DNA of 64,000 bases from Mixophyes australis (taxonomy: Eukaryota; Chordata; Amphibia; Anura; Limnodynastidae): assembly GCA_036250195.1 (NCBI GenBank), contig JAVHZZ010000005.1:69251505-69315504 (forward strand), written 5' to 3'. The notes beneath the pieces are model-generated. The model searched no databases and had not been told where the DNA came from. It was given only the letters and a program-made list of their open reading frames with translations. The position numbers and the translations under genes are program-made. Shown piece after piece: positions 45,601 through 59,900 of the stretch. Position 1 is the first letter of the stretch. Each line of letters starts with the position of its first letter.

Positions 45601-48600
45601 ACTTAGATTGTTTTTAGTCATTTATATAGAAGATAGATAGTAGATAGGTTGCAATAGGGACCTAACAATCTGCTTGAACTGATATTGTATTATAGTTATA
45701 TCAGTCCAGTTAAATAGGGGAAGAAGATATACATCCGTATTATGTAAGGCGCTGCGAAAACCCTGTGGCGCCCAACAAATAAATGATAATAATAAAATAA
45801 TAATAATGAATAAACTCTTAGTTGGTTTCTTTAGACTCCAACGGGCATTGTCTTTGATTATGGTTATGTTACCAGCATTGTACTAATGTGCTCAACTTTG
45901 ATTATCATGTATGTTTTCAGCTCAGTAGACTATATGCACTTTAATGATGTAACTATTATGTGTTAGACTTCCACACTTGTGACAACAGATTTGACATTAT
46001 GCAGGCTGCTTTTAGAGCCATCTAAAAAGTTGTGTTTACTATAACATATACAAGCGGACTTGCACTTTTTTCCGAAAGTAAACAGACTTTTCTGCAAATG
46101 GAATCAGTGAAACCAAGGTGCGTCCCTTTACATTCACAAAATGGGTGCAAGTGAATAAAACCATTTGAGAAAGTGTAGCCAGGACAATTAAGACCACTAT
46201 TTATGTGAAAACAAAAGAAAAGATAGTATGGCGCTCTGAAACAAACAATATATAATATGTCAGCATATACATAAGTAGGAGAATTTTGTGTACAATATAG
46301 CTGTATTGGGATAAGCTCTTCTGCCAACGTCAAGGCATCTCCTGTTGTTGAGCCCTTAGCAAGTTTAGCTTTTTGCAATTGGTTATGGTGTTGTGATCTC
46401 CATGGTAATCCAGGCCAACAGTAAGTAGACACAGTGCTGACAGAGCAGATTATGGATAGAGATGTTTTATGACATAAGTAGAAATGTCATTATTCATAAG
46501 GGAAGTGGAACAGTTATATTATGCTGAAATCTATGATATCATAGAGATCTCCTGCATTAGGCAAAGATTCTACATTAAACCATAGTCTTCATAATTTTCA
46601 ATGGGGACTGTGGTGTGGGCCAACTTAACAAGCTCCAAAAAGCCTAGCTGTTCGAAGATTGACCCCGGTGGCATTAGCCTTTTAACCCAATGGAGAGAGC
46701 ATCGCAGTCGAGGGATGTTTATATCCCTCTCCAGAGCATTCCTGCTCTCTCCTCTTGTAACTACCTACTGTAAAATGGCTTAGCGCATGCACAGTAAAGA
46801 TCTCCGGTGCAGAACCCAGAGTTGTTAGGTAAGGAAAGTCATCCCTGGAAAAGATGATTTTTTTTTATAAATGGCTGTGAAATATCATCCCTTAGCATTT
46901 CGATAAGTGATGATATTTAATAGAGGGCATATCCGGCTATTAATAAATAGGCCTCAATGTCATTTGCTCGCTTGAGTGAACTATAGTACTAACGATACAT
47001 TGATAGGAAAAGCATCAAATGCACAAACATATATTTTTTTTTTTTCAAAAAAGTTCGTTACCATATTTTTCTGTTTGGAGAAAAATACCAAAAGTATGGT
47101 CAGCGGGAACTTTCATAGTATCTGCAATCCTATGAGAGATATACATCATAAATTTAGTGGTTACACAGCTACAAAATACTGCATTATAACAAAACATTTC
47201 TGCTTCTCAAAGGCAAAGAAAGTGAAATATTTCATAATTGTCAGAAATAAAGTGATTATCAATTCCACTGAATCTATGTTATATAATTTGTATAAATTAA
47301 AGCTTTTAAACATTAAATATTTTTGTCTTGTTTCAGAAACAAATGAACATTACACTATATAGTTGAGAAAAAAAAGTGTTACAACTTGGCATTTAATCAG
47401 AGTTAAATAAATGTGAGATATGAGAAAGAAAAAGTATATTATAAAAAACATAACAATTGATTCATGAGCAGGCAAAGTTTCACATTAGCAATATTCAGCT
47501 ACACTTCTGCAAAATTAATAGGAAAATGTGTACAGATATAGGATTTATTTTCCAGAATGTTTGTAATTTAGGTGTTTCTAAATAAAGTTTTTATGAGGTA
47601 ATTTAGAGCAAAATGCCAATCTTCTTCTCTCGTTTTCAAGACCTTCTGTGTAATGTATTCTTTTTAATGGTTTGTGGTAACTTCTCAAACTAAGATTAAT
47701 GTCAAACATTCCTCCTTCTTCCCTGCATAAGCCCATACTTGCCAACCCTCCCAGAATGTCCGGGAGACTCATGAAATCCGGGTCAGTCTCCTGGACTCCT
47801 GGGAGAGCAGGCAAGTCTCCCGCATCCCGCAAATGCCTGGCCAAAATAACGCGATTGACCACACCCCGCCCCTCCCGCCCTCTATTCACACCCCTCTCCC
47901 AGACTGGACTGCACTGCCTGAAAGTAGGCAAGTATGCATAAGCCCTGACATTTGTGAATGTGTGTATTTAACAACAATTGAGCAACAGGAAATTTAAAAT
48001 AGAGGAATGGGGATGAGATGTTTCAAGAGAAGGCTGCACATGACTGGACCAAAGCCATGGTTGGCAAAACCTCTCAAATTCCACACAAATCATGACAACT
48101 GTATTGGTGCATTTAAAAAACAAAGCAATATACTGTCATTTTCAAATGAAATACTGTTCATGTATCATCCCTTAAAAGTTTTCATTTGTAATAATTTTCT
48201 ATTTCACTCTTAAATTCTTGTAACACACCCAGTTTGGTATCATTTCACACAAAAATAAATTATATTACTTTGTCATAGTTGTCTAAATTTTAAAAGTAGG
48301 TAAAAAAGAGGTTAAACAATGAATTTGCTTTTAACAGTGTAGATAATTTGTTGGTCAAAGTAGGCAGGTATTATTTAAGAAGAGATTAAGCAATAATAAT
48401 CTTGCTGTGATTGCTGGTGCACAAAGTTGCAGCACACATTTTCGTTTTATCCCAATTTGTCCATCTATTCCATGTAATGTGTGGCCCACTCGCTACTGAT
48501 AAACACCAGTGATCAGACAAGCAAGCTCTTCATCTTAGCAACTCCCCATTCCTATATGAGAGACAGATACTAACCTCCAGGACTTGTGCACAAGTTCAAA

Positions 48601-51600
48601 GGTGTTTATCAGTAAGAGGAACGGGGCACCAGACATCCAGATGCCAACATACAGCAAAGTCCAAGTGCAGAGACACTGGAGCAAAGTCATGGTAAGATCA
48701 GGTTCAACAACCATCAAACACACACTGTACCAATGCAGTATTCAGAAGCAAGGTCAGGGTCAGGAGAGGCCACTAACTATCAGACTTATACAATAGAGTA
48801 GTCCACATCCAAGGCCAAGGGGAAGACAAGACGTTAACAAGGTCAGTAGATAGGCAAAGTCAATGCACCAGGAAATAAAATGGAGAGCAAGCAACTTAAG
48901 AAGTTATCATGGGCATGGGCACTCAATGTGTGCTGAGTCTCATGTAGTTGCCATGCACCTGGAAAAATTACTGCACATCTCAGTATTAGAGATGCCGGGG
49001 CTCGAGCCCACTTGAACTTCGCTGATCCGAGTACCGAGCGAGCCGGAAGTGAAAACGAGGCAAAACAACATTGTTGTGTTGTCGGATCTCGCAAGTTTTC
49101 GAATCTATAAGTATCACCCTCCACGGATATCCGGCTCCATTTCACAGAGAGACACAGAAGGGGTAGCAGGGTTGTTGGCAGTCTCCAATACAGTTGGGCA
49201 GCATCCTTAGTGAAAGACAAAGAAGAAAGGTGGCAGTGCTCTTAGCAATCTCCAGTGACATTGTACTGTGTCATAGCACACCCAGAAATAGGAGAGGTAG
49301 TAGTTTGCAGTGCTGAAAGACACATTATAGGGCTGGAAGTGTGATTAAAAGTCTCCAGTGACATTGTACTGGGCCATAGCTCACCCAGAAACAGAAGAGG
49401 TGACATTTTTCAGTGCTGAAAGACACATTATAGGCACTGTACACTTAACCACAGATATGTGGACAAGCGGAACTGGGCAAACTAAAGATTATATGACTGT
49501 GACAGCCCACTGGGTTGGTGATCCGCCTTCAACAGCAGGAACAGCAGCAGCATGTATCCAACTATGTTACATTTTTCAGAGGCAGGTTACTCTATGTATC
49601 AATGGCTTCACTAAGACAGCTGACAATCTGTTACAAAAACTAAGGGATGTCATTGCAACATGGCTTATCCCGCTTGGACTCTCCTCAGGATATGTAATTT
49701 CTGATAGCGTCACAAATATTGTGAGAGCATTACAGCTGGGTGAATTCCATCACATTCCCTGTTTTGCTCACGCAGTAAAAAATCTTGACATTTCCTCCAT
49801 TCTGCAACAGCATGTAGGAGATTGCAGCAGCTACAAGAATAATTTAATATGCCCTGCCACCAACTAAAGCAAGAGGTGGCAACAAGGTGAAATTTCACCC
49901 TGTATATGCTTCTGAGGATGGAGGAACAGCGAAAAGTCATCCACGCTTACTCCACAAGCCATGACATTGGAAAAGGAGGGGGAATGTATTTTACTTAAGT
50001 GCAGCGGAGATAACTTTCCTTGTTGTGCAAGGTGCTGAAATCATTCGAAGTAGTCACCTGTAGAGTGAGTTCAGGCATTGCTGGCTTGAGCCAAGTGATT
50101 CCCTTAATTAGAGTTTTGGAAAAGCAGCTTGAGAAACTGAAGGAGGAGATGAAACAAAGACATTCTGCTAATTATGTTGGACTTGTAGATTAAGTACTTT
50201 ATTTGCTTCACCAGGATCCAAGAGTTATCAAAATTTTGAAATCGGATCACTACATTTTGGTGACTGTGCTTGATCCTATGTTTAAGAGCTATGTCTTCTC
50301 TTTGTCTCCAACTGACCCAGATCTCAAGAGATGAAAGGAGCTCCTGGTGAGCAACATGACAGCTCAAGAGTTACGTGACAGGACAAAGATTCCTCCTTCA
50401 GTTTCTTAGTCAACTGCTGCTAGGAAAAAAGCTTTCCCAAGAGATCCAGGGATGATGCAGATGACTCAGCACAATATTTTGACGTCTGGTCTAAAAGAAT
50501 TGACAAAAAACCGTGAAACCTCTACTGTAACTCCACCTGATCCTACTATCAACATCCAAAGGCACGCCAGACAGTCCCTTTACATACTGTGACAAAAAAA
50601 GGCAATTTGGAGCCCCATGTACCAACTCGCTTTGTAATACTTAAGCTGCTCATCTTCCATTGTTTCTCAAAAAGAGTTTTCAGCACAGCCGGGAACCTTG
50701 TCAGCGATCGGCTTAGGTGGCTACTTCCTAAAAATGTGGAAAAGATGATGTTCATCAAAATGAACTACAATTTCCATGAGGAAGGCCTTTATCGCCAATT
50801 ACTTTAAAGTACAGAGACTTCTGTAATGGTGGAATCCAGCGGGGATGAATTAATATTGTGTGAGGATGATGTACACACTGATGAGGGTGAGGATGATGAC
50901 AACATCTTGCCGCTGTAGAGTTAATTAACAGCACAGTTAGCTTAGGTGTGTTAAGACCATCTTCAGCTTGTTTTGTGGGGGCCCAAACAAAACAAGCACT
51001 TCAGCCACAAAAGTGGCACTCCTTGTGGCTGAAGTGCTTGGTTTGTTAAAATGTGCATGTTTTATTTAAAATCTAACATAAGGGTGGGTGAGAGGGCCCA
51101 AGGACAATTCCATCTTGCACTGTTTGACATTTTCATAAAACCTAATTATAAAACGTGGGTGCTATTGATTTAACACTGGGACTGGTTGAAATTTTCTAAC
51201 TTTTATGTACCCATTTTGTTTCCAAATAGGGCCTCCAATATTCCAGGATCCAGACAACCAGCAAATGAGCTAAAGTAACCATCAGCCACAAGTGGTGAAA
51301 GTGACAAGAACAGTTAGGAGAGAGCAGGACAGTCTGTCAACTGTCCTGAATCTGGTGGGACAGTGCTCAGCGAAGTGAAACGTGCATTGGTTTCACTGAT
51401 GCACCCTAACTATGTCCACTTAAAATCATGAATAATAAGAATTAGATCACCCGATGATTCCTGCATATTTGAGCAGACGATCAGTGTATTTAGAGAGACT
51501 GATAATCAGGGAGAGACTCTCCCAGTGCCTTTTAGCGCTGAGATATCTGTAGAGGTCCCGATAATTAACTTTTAGTGATCAGGATGATCTATACTTTTGG

Positions 51601-53208
51601 ATCGCTGTCTCAAACGGTCACCTCAAGTGTCTCCAAAAGTAAATTTTTGCAGCTATGGCTAAAAACTTCATTTTTGGTTTCAAAAGTCCACAGTACTTTA
51701 TTCCAAAATGTTATATATAGGTGGCAGCAGGAATCTGGAGCCGAACAACCAGGCGGATGGACGATTGACATGATTCCTGGTCATGTGATCGGTGTGATAA
51801 TGAATCACAATAAAGTTTGCTTACGGTAACACATTTTTACTAGCATGATGGCCATCTGCCCTCATAGCAATGGAGAGAGGAGCTAGTTTTTACAGTTTGT
51901 AACAAGAAAATATATACTTTACTTTAATAAAATTACCCTGTTCTAAAAATTACCCTTTATGTCTCCATTAGGTACTACATAGGTTATTTTTTTTACTGGT
52001 TAGGCTACTTAGAAATATATCAGTACAGCTGGCCATATATCTACCTCAATCTTTGAAAAAGTATACATATGTAATATCTCAATACTGCAAGGTAGTTTCA
52101 GGGGCTATTGGGTAAAAGTAGCTATGAGAAGAATTTAGGAAAAATCTTTTTTTTTAAATTATGCCTGTTTTTCCTAATGCAAATAAATAAAATAAAAATA
52201 CATTTATTTCCAATATGTTACCAAATAAAAGCCCTATCTCTTCTGAAAATAAATAAATAAAGCAATATACAAGTCATTTAGTTAGACTTAGAAACTAGAA
52301 ACATATTCCATGCATTAAAAGTTGCTATTAATTCCCATTTATAATGCAACAACTAATGATCTAATAACTAATGATTGCTATTGAACAAGACTTTGATTTT
52401 GATGATTACTGGTTTGTACTTGTTATTTATACTATGTGCAGTATCCTGTGTTAAAATGTAGAAGAAAAAAAATAAAAATGTTTTACCCAATTTATTCCAC
52501 CATCCAATCTGACGTCATATATATTTACATCTAAAATAAAATATATGCAAAACATTACACACTTGAACTGCACACCATTATTACTGATAAATGCTTTTGG
52601 TACCCAAGTTAGAAACGGAATTTTGAAGAATGCTATAACAGATGCTATTACTTTTTGTAGCGGCACTTAATGTTTGAGTTCAGTGAAATCCCCCCCCCCC
52701 AAAAAAAAAATCAAGCAGAGTTTAAATGCTGAAAACAACAGACATGGTTATAAAAGTGTCTTTTGATATCATTTCACTTTGTACATTTCTGTTCAGAGAC
52801 ACAACTCAAACACGTATCCCAGCAACCGATGTCTGGGCCACAGGAATGCTTTGCAATTTGCATTGAAGGTATGAAACAATTACAGAATATGTTTTCAACT
52901 GTTGTGTGATATTGCCCACTACAGGCTGGCTAATTTATAAGCTAGTTTAAAGGGAAGCCATAAGTGAAAATACAACTGGATTTGGTGTCACACATGGATG
53001 TGTAGGGTGCAGTAGTAAATAAGTATGTCAGATGCAAAAGAGAACATATTGTAGATAATAAATAAAAACAGTCTGCAATTTCTTTGGCAAATTTATTATG
53101 TTTTCAAACATCTATGTTTTCCGTATATATAATACCTGTAAACTTAACCCTAATGGCCACTCTGGGCCTGACTCAAACACAAAACACCTTTTGCTTATTG
53201 ATAGATAA

Positions 53209-53239
<31 letters not shown>

Positions 53240-53247
53240 TTATAGAT

Positions 53248-53293
<46 letters not shown>

Positions 53294-53923
53294 AAAAAGA
53301 AAAAGATATGTTTATGTCGCTGCATACTAACGGCCATGGTGTATACCGCTCCGTGATTGGCTGGTGCTGTAATCCCGTCGTGCGCCGCTGGAAGGTCGGC
53401 TGAATGGCGGCTCCTTAATAACATCTGACAGAGGAGAGGAGACTAAAGGCTGACAGTTATGTATCCAGTCGTGTGACCCGTTTGTGACCAGATGAAGGAT
53501 ATCTACGTACACAAAGCTTAAAAGTTTTGCTATCTGGTACGCATACATCTGCATAAGTGTGTCCTGGGTGTTTAATATATGGAAATTCTGCGAGTTCACC
53601 CACTGTGACTCTGTTTGAGAATAAGCTGTAACTTGTATTCTACATCTACACATTGGATGTTATATTACAGTTTTTGTTTCCTGGTTTCCTCTCCACTGGT
53701 GTTTCCGGTCCTACTGTGGGTTCTTGTGTGATCCCAATATTATATCAACATACTACACTATTGTGCGCCTCCTCCTCCATTTTTCTTTTATAGGTTATTT
53801 CCATGCTACACCGCTTGGTAAGGAGGATTGGCAGCCGCCTGCACATGGGAAGTGTCTACTGAAAAGAATATAGACTCTATACTGGACTATTGGTGATTTG
53901 TTACAAGCGCCAATCTTGTATTT

Positions 53924-53972
<49 letters not shown>

Positions 53973-56900
53973 ATGAATGGCCGAAGTCACTCTTCAATAT
54001 CAAGTTACTTTAAACTATAGTTTTTCTTAGCCAGCTCTAGGTATACTAGGTGGAGGAACACGTGCTAGCAGCGCACACACACACACACTTCCCATTAGAC
54101 AAGCACTACAGTGTGCCACATTCTATAATGTTGCTTTAAGTGTTATCTGCAGCATGATACTGAATATTGGTGGTACTTACGGGTCCAGAGCCTTCCCAAG
54201 TTGATGATGGGATCGCTCGTGAAAATCATCAAATCTTTTAGAAACAATGTTAGTTCCTTCATTCCTACAAAATTAATATCACACATTACAAGTGCTGATT
54301 TCCAGAAAATAATGTTTAGTTACTGTTACCTAAATTAATTCATTATAGAAAAATAAAAAGGGGTTACAAGAGAAAATGAAGTATATAACAATCATTTTAT
54401 TTATGACCTATGTAAAAATATGAACAACAATAATAAGTAAAAATGTTTTCATTGAAAAGCTTGAACTTTTGATTTAGTTAGATTTAGCATTTGAACCATG
54501 ATAGTTCATAATTACTCAATGTTAGATATCATAAATTAAAGAAAACATTACTTTCATCAATTCAATACCACCATTGTGCAGGCAAGGAAAACACTGTTCA
54601 GTTTCTCTTAAATTGGATAAATTATTTTCTTATACTTCATTGTCTAAAAAAGATAATTGAAACAGAAGGGTCTATGAATTAGGACAAATATGGAGCAAAG
54701 GTTGATGCATTTCTACTCTTTCCTCCATATTTGCCTTCCGATGCTGACCTCCTCCCGGGGGATGTACGCAGAGAAGTCAGGATGAGCGGAGGGCGCACAC
54801 GCATGGAAATTAGATTATTACCATGAGTGTTTGTTGTGCTGCTTTCCCCCTTCCTCCATGCGTTAAAACACTCCAACACCTCAAAAAAAAGGAGCACTAG
54901 GGCTCTATGTACTTTAGTAAATAGAGCCCCTAAAGTTTGTTACTAAAAAGGCGTGTTTCAATTAAAAAGTGTTGTGCACAGTGACTTGTGCACTTTGGGC
55001 CTGATTTATTAAGTAACGTATTTCCCGATACATGCCGTATTTTGAATAAAATTGCTCTGCACATGCCCAGAAACTTATTATACCACAGAGAACGCAAGTG
55101 CATGCAATTCCTCTTCGAACGCAACTTCCAACAGCCTATGATTTCAAGGGCAGAATGGGGGAGGGAAGAGCCGTATGCACGTAGCCAAATGTCCAGCTAA
55201 GGTGCGCCAAGGTTGGGCGCACACACATTCATCCGATTGAAGCTCAGGGCATCTCTTAGGTACATGATCTTTAGCCGTTTTAATTGCACCAGCTACAGGG
55301 CAGGCGTAAGTGCTGACTGATAGTTATGATAGTCACCTATGCATGCCACAACATGTTTTTGCAATGAAGACCAAATGTAAAAATGCATTTTATGTATAGT
55401 AGGCATTAATAACATCCTGATAAATGTATTTTCTAGTGGGAAAAAAGAATGTTTTTAATGTATTTTTTAATGACTATTTTATTAACAGGTATTAATGTTT
55501 TTAATACTTTCTTTTATCTGTGCATTCTGATGGGACTTTGTACTGTACATATGCATGTGCATATGTAGTTGTGTTTTGTATCTGTCTGCATACTGTAAGT
55601 GCAGTATAAACAGAGCGTACTTAGAACCGTATTGAACAAAGAACATTTCTTCAGATCCGCTTGCAATTGAATACTGGCATACCTGTATGCAATTTCCGTC
55701 CAAGTTACGAAAAAATGCAATGCTGATGCTCTTTCTATCCAGGAGACAGCATGAAATATAACAGTGCACAATATACATATAAATTGTAGAGACTGACTCA
55801 TGGTTGCTTCCAGGCGATTTCCTCCTATGTCACAGCTCCACTGCTTCACAAGTGAAGAGGAGGATAAGAAGAAACAATCCAGAAGCAAGTATGAGTTTTG
55901 TCTGCAGCTGACATTTGGAATTTGCATATAGTGAGCAGAGATATTTTATGCTTCCTCTTGGACTGAGCTTTGATCATTTTTAGGACATACAAAATTTACA
56001 AGGTCCTATGTAAAACGACACTTAGCTCAATCATGACAGGTCTCTTTACAGTGAAGAAACAGCATACCTCCCAAATGTCCTGATTTAAGCGGGACAGTCC
56101 CGATTTGTCAGCTTTGTCCCAATCGGTGGAAAAGTTGGGGGAGATTCTGTGCACTGCTATCCTGCATGGCAGAGCAGCTGTGAACAGGTTCTATGCACAC
56201 TGGTGCACATGGCAACAAAGGGGTTTGGAGGGGAGGAAAGAATGTCACTTCAAAGGGCTAGCCAGGCCCCCGGGGGTGTTGCCCCGTTAACATTGGACGT
56301 GATCCCATCCCATCCCGCTATCAGAGATACCAATGTTACCAATGTAACAAAACAACTAACGAAGCTGGAATGCAGTCACTTTATTAAATAAAACTCCACC
56401 AAAAATGAAAAGTGTTGTGTTGAGTGGAGCTGATGGAGTTCATATAGAAATCAATAGCATACTTACCCCAGATGTGATATTTGCCGGATCCGCTAAGATT
56501 CTCCATGGCTCTAACAATCTCATGCATCACTTCAAATGGGAAGTTATAGGGGAGGGACATCAACGCCTGTTCAGCGTTTTTGAAATAGGCTAAGTGTTAA
56601 GAGTAAAGAGAAGGTACCAACCTGGGACCATTTGAGTGTGGAAATCTGATGGATCTGACAAACAGCACATCCAAGATAAGTATTTTTTTGGGTTTATTAA
56701 CTATCTCAACTTCATGCAAAACAAAATTTTTACTTGTGGGGGATCATTTCAGCCATCCATGATTCTGACTGCTGCCTTTGTTACATTTGTGTGTTTGGAG
56801 ATGCCCCGCTTGGTACGGCAAACTATTGTGGAGCTAGGGGACATAACTGTCTATCCAGGCGATATAGTTTTATATACTTTTATTGCCATTTTGGCAGAAA

Positions 56901-59900
56901 TTACCACAATTTTATAATTTTCTTCTATAAATTGTTGAGTAAAGTATTAAATGCTAAGATTTATTGTCTACATAGCAATACTGTGTAAACAAAAACAGTA
57001 GCTGTCCAGCAATGTAGTGTCAAATAATTGATTGTGAATCAATGACAAAGGGGTAGGATGATTTGGTTGATTTTAACTAAACTGGCCTGACATTGCCACA
57101 TGTATAGAATCCCACAGACCAACAATTATTGCAGCAATAAAATAAAAATTAACTTCTATATATACATGTATGCATTCATCTGCCGTTCTGCACACAGCTG
57201 TAGACTCCTTCTGTGCATTTTTTAAATAGTGGTTTGTTTGTTTTTCCATTTGAAAACATCAACACACCCACATGCACACAGTGACCGGCAACTACAGTAA
57301 CCACAACCACAGCAATCTGATTTACTTCTATCTTGGGAATCAGCAGTAACAACTACCAGATGATGCTATGTTCAAGCAGTGGAGAATAAGCCCAAGGAGG
57401 TGCAAGCAAATCACACTTTGTACATGGAATTATGCGCTGATTTGCTGTTTGTAGTAAATGAACTTGTATGTATTGGTTATTATTTCAAAATCTCAATGTC
57501 TTGGATATTTGCAGTGATTTATTACAACATTATGTGACATTTCCACTTTTCCTCACCACACACCCTGTTCTCATTGCAGAGGCTCAATTTATTCAGCAAC
57601 CCATTCTTGCAAAGCAAAGGATGGTTCCAGGGAAGAACCCGTCATTGGACAGGTACAGGAAAGGGAGGGGGGGTTAAAAGGATGTTTCCAGTTTTCAAGA
57701 TAAAAAATACAAATATACATTTGTTTAAATGGTTTTGACTGGTGAAGAATAGCAGGCACCTTACCATTTTCATTTTCGTTTGGCTACTACCACTAGGTAG
57801 CAGTGTTCCAAGTAGATGATTATTTTTTAATCTATCTCATAAGGGCAAGATTTATACTAGGCCACATTGTTTAGATAGAAAAGATAGCACCTCATTTATG
57901 ACATGATGCATATGATGTGCAGTAGAAAAATCCTGGTTTTGCTGTGCACTAAGATGTTCTGTCCTGTGCACTTTATGGAACTTGCCTACTCTCCACTCTG
58001 GGACACGCCTTTGCAAACTAGAAGTACGTTTAGGTTTCAAGAGAGGTGTAAAATCATAAAGGATGCACAGTGATGAAGTTCCATCAAACATCCAACCTCC
58101 TACCACTTTAAAACTATCCCTTTCATTAAATAAAATATTTCTCCAAAATTACTGCTTAGCTAGGCCTCACTTAGGGCTGAAAATAATCATAAAAGTGAGG
58201 GGGCTTCAGGACTGCCGTTACATCACTTTTGTGCATTTGAAGCTTTGTTTTACATTGAGTAAAGTGTGCCTAGAAATGTGCTTCAGGAAGTTCAAAAGCA
58301 TACATCCCAATCGTCCCAATTTATGTGGGACTGTACTGATTTTGGGACTGATTTTGGGACCCTGCCCATCCATGTGTCACATTTTCCCATCTCTTGACAT
58401 GTTTGCCCCAAGGTTGGAAAGTTGGGAGGTATGTCTCATTCACTGTTGCTCTGTATTAGCACTATTGTCACTGATGCATGCAGCAATTAATGGCTGTTTT
58501 GAGAAGAGAGGATTAAGGGGCAGCATCCTGTCCCAAGTCAAGGAGCTGAAATGTTGGGAAGTTATACAACAGAAAGGTGCAAATTGAGTATCGTTAAAAG
58601 TACAGAGCAATGCTCAGAGCTGGTGCAAAACTCAAGTCTTTTTAAAGGCTGTAAGAAACTGTGTGTACCTCAACAAACATTGCTGTCTTGCTCTGTAAAC
58701 CTATGAGTTTTTGCAAAACTCTAGGTGCACTTGCATAAATTAAGTCAAATGAAACTTAACACGAAGGTCTTGCACTGTGGTTTGCTCATTTTGCACTAAG
58801 GCTAAAATGCCTATTTATTTTAATGAATATATAAAACAAATATAATAAAGTACATAAAACCCACATCTAAACAACTTCAAATCCATTAATTCAATGATAC
58901 AAAACAAACCTACATTTTCATTTCATGAAGCCATCGAAAGGATCGTGCAACATTTCTGCCATCATTGAAGTGAGGGGTTTCAATTCCAAACCTTCTGTCT
59001 TTTTTGGTTTTTGTCCAATCATATTTTCTGTCTCTTATTTCACCTAAGATTTAAGCAACCACTTGGTTATCAAATTGATCATCTAAAATAGCAGCCGTAA
59101 AATAGTATCAAAATGTTCATAAAAATTCCAATATGGTCTTTCGATCAAGATTTCCACTAGAACAAACAAGGAATAATTTTCTGAGCATTTATTTTGGGTG
59201 CACTTTACAGTTGTCCTTTTGTCAACTGATGTATGTAACATTTAATCACATTTATGACATATTTTAACTTTTAACTTATTCAAAAAACCCAAAGGGTTCA
59301 GTGCAGTGAAGATGTCTAACTAAAAGCACACTAAATTTATTTAGTTGTATTTCCTATGATATTTGTCTAATGGAAATATTAGACCATAAATATAATAATT
59401 TTCCTGTATGAGGGATTTTGAGCTTTTTAACTTGGGGAACCACCAAGCACCGAGTCTGGTACCACAATGCTCAGTGTAATATTTGTTGATAGCAGTCCAC
59501 CTTCCTCATGAGATATAAATGTTATACATGTTCTACTCTAGTTATTCTTATAAGATTGATATATATTATCACTACCGATTTTAGACTGGTAACAACTATA
59601 TCTATTTAGATATTGTGTGGTTGTCTGGGAAACAAGGAAAAAGGTTTCTCTTGGTAATAATAGTGGCTATCACTCACCCTCCTATACTGCCATATAGATG
59701 GGAAATGAAGTGAAGTGGATTATAGCTCATATTCTTCACAGTATCATGTGCTCTGACTACTTTTACCTCATTGGTTCAACCTCTCCCCGCCCCCCCCCCC
59801 CCCCCCTCACTCTTACCCTACCTCCTTTTCATATTCCTTATATTATTTTTTCCCAATAACATTCCTGAAAAAAAGAGCATAACCTTAACAATTCTTACAT

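Noticed and set aside
46022..46432. 136-codon minus-strand frame, considered as the missing EFHB exon
   Set aside because: No EFHB-like residues, and no splice sites with the required phase.
47578..47931. 117-codon minus-strand frame
   Set aside because: Mostly overlaps the 203-bp MITE at 47734-47936, which is proven by its target duplication.
58063..58587. 174-codon plus-strand frame
   Set aside because: Contains an old repeat with CCCAAT-type wording; no recognisable domain and no splice context.
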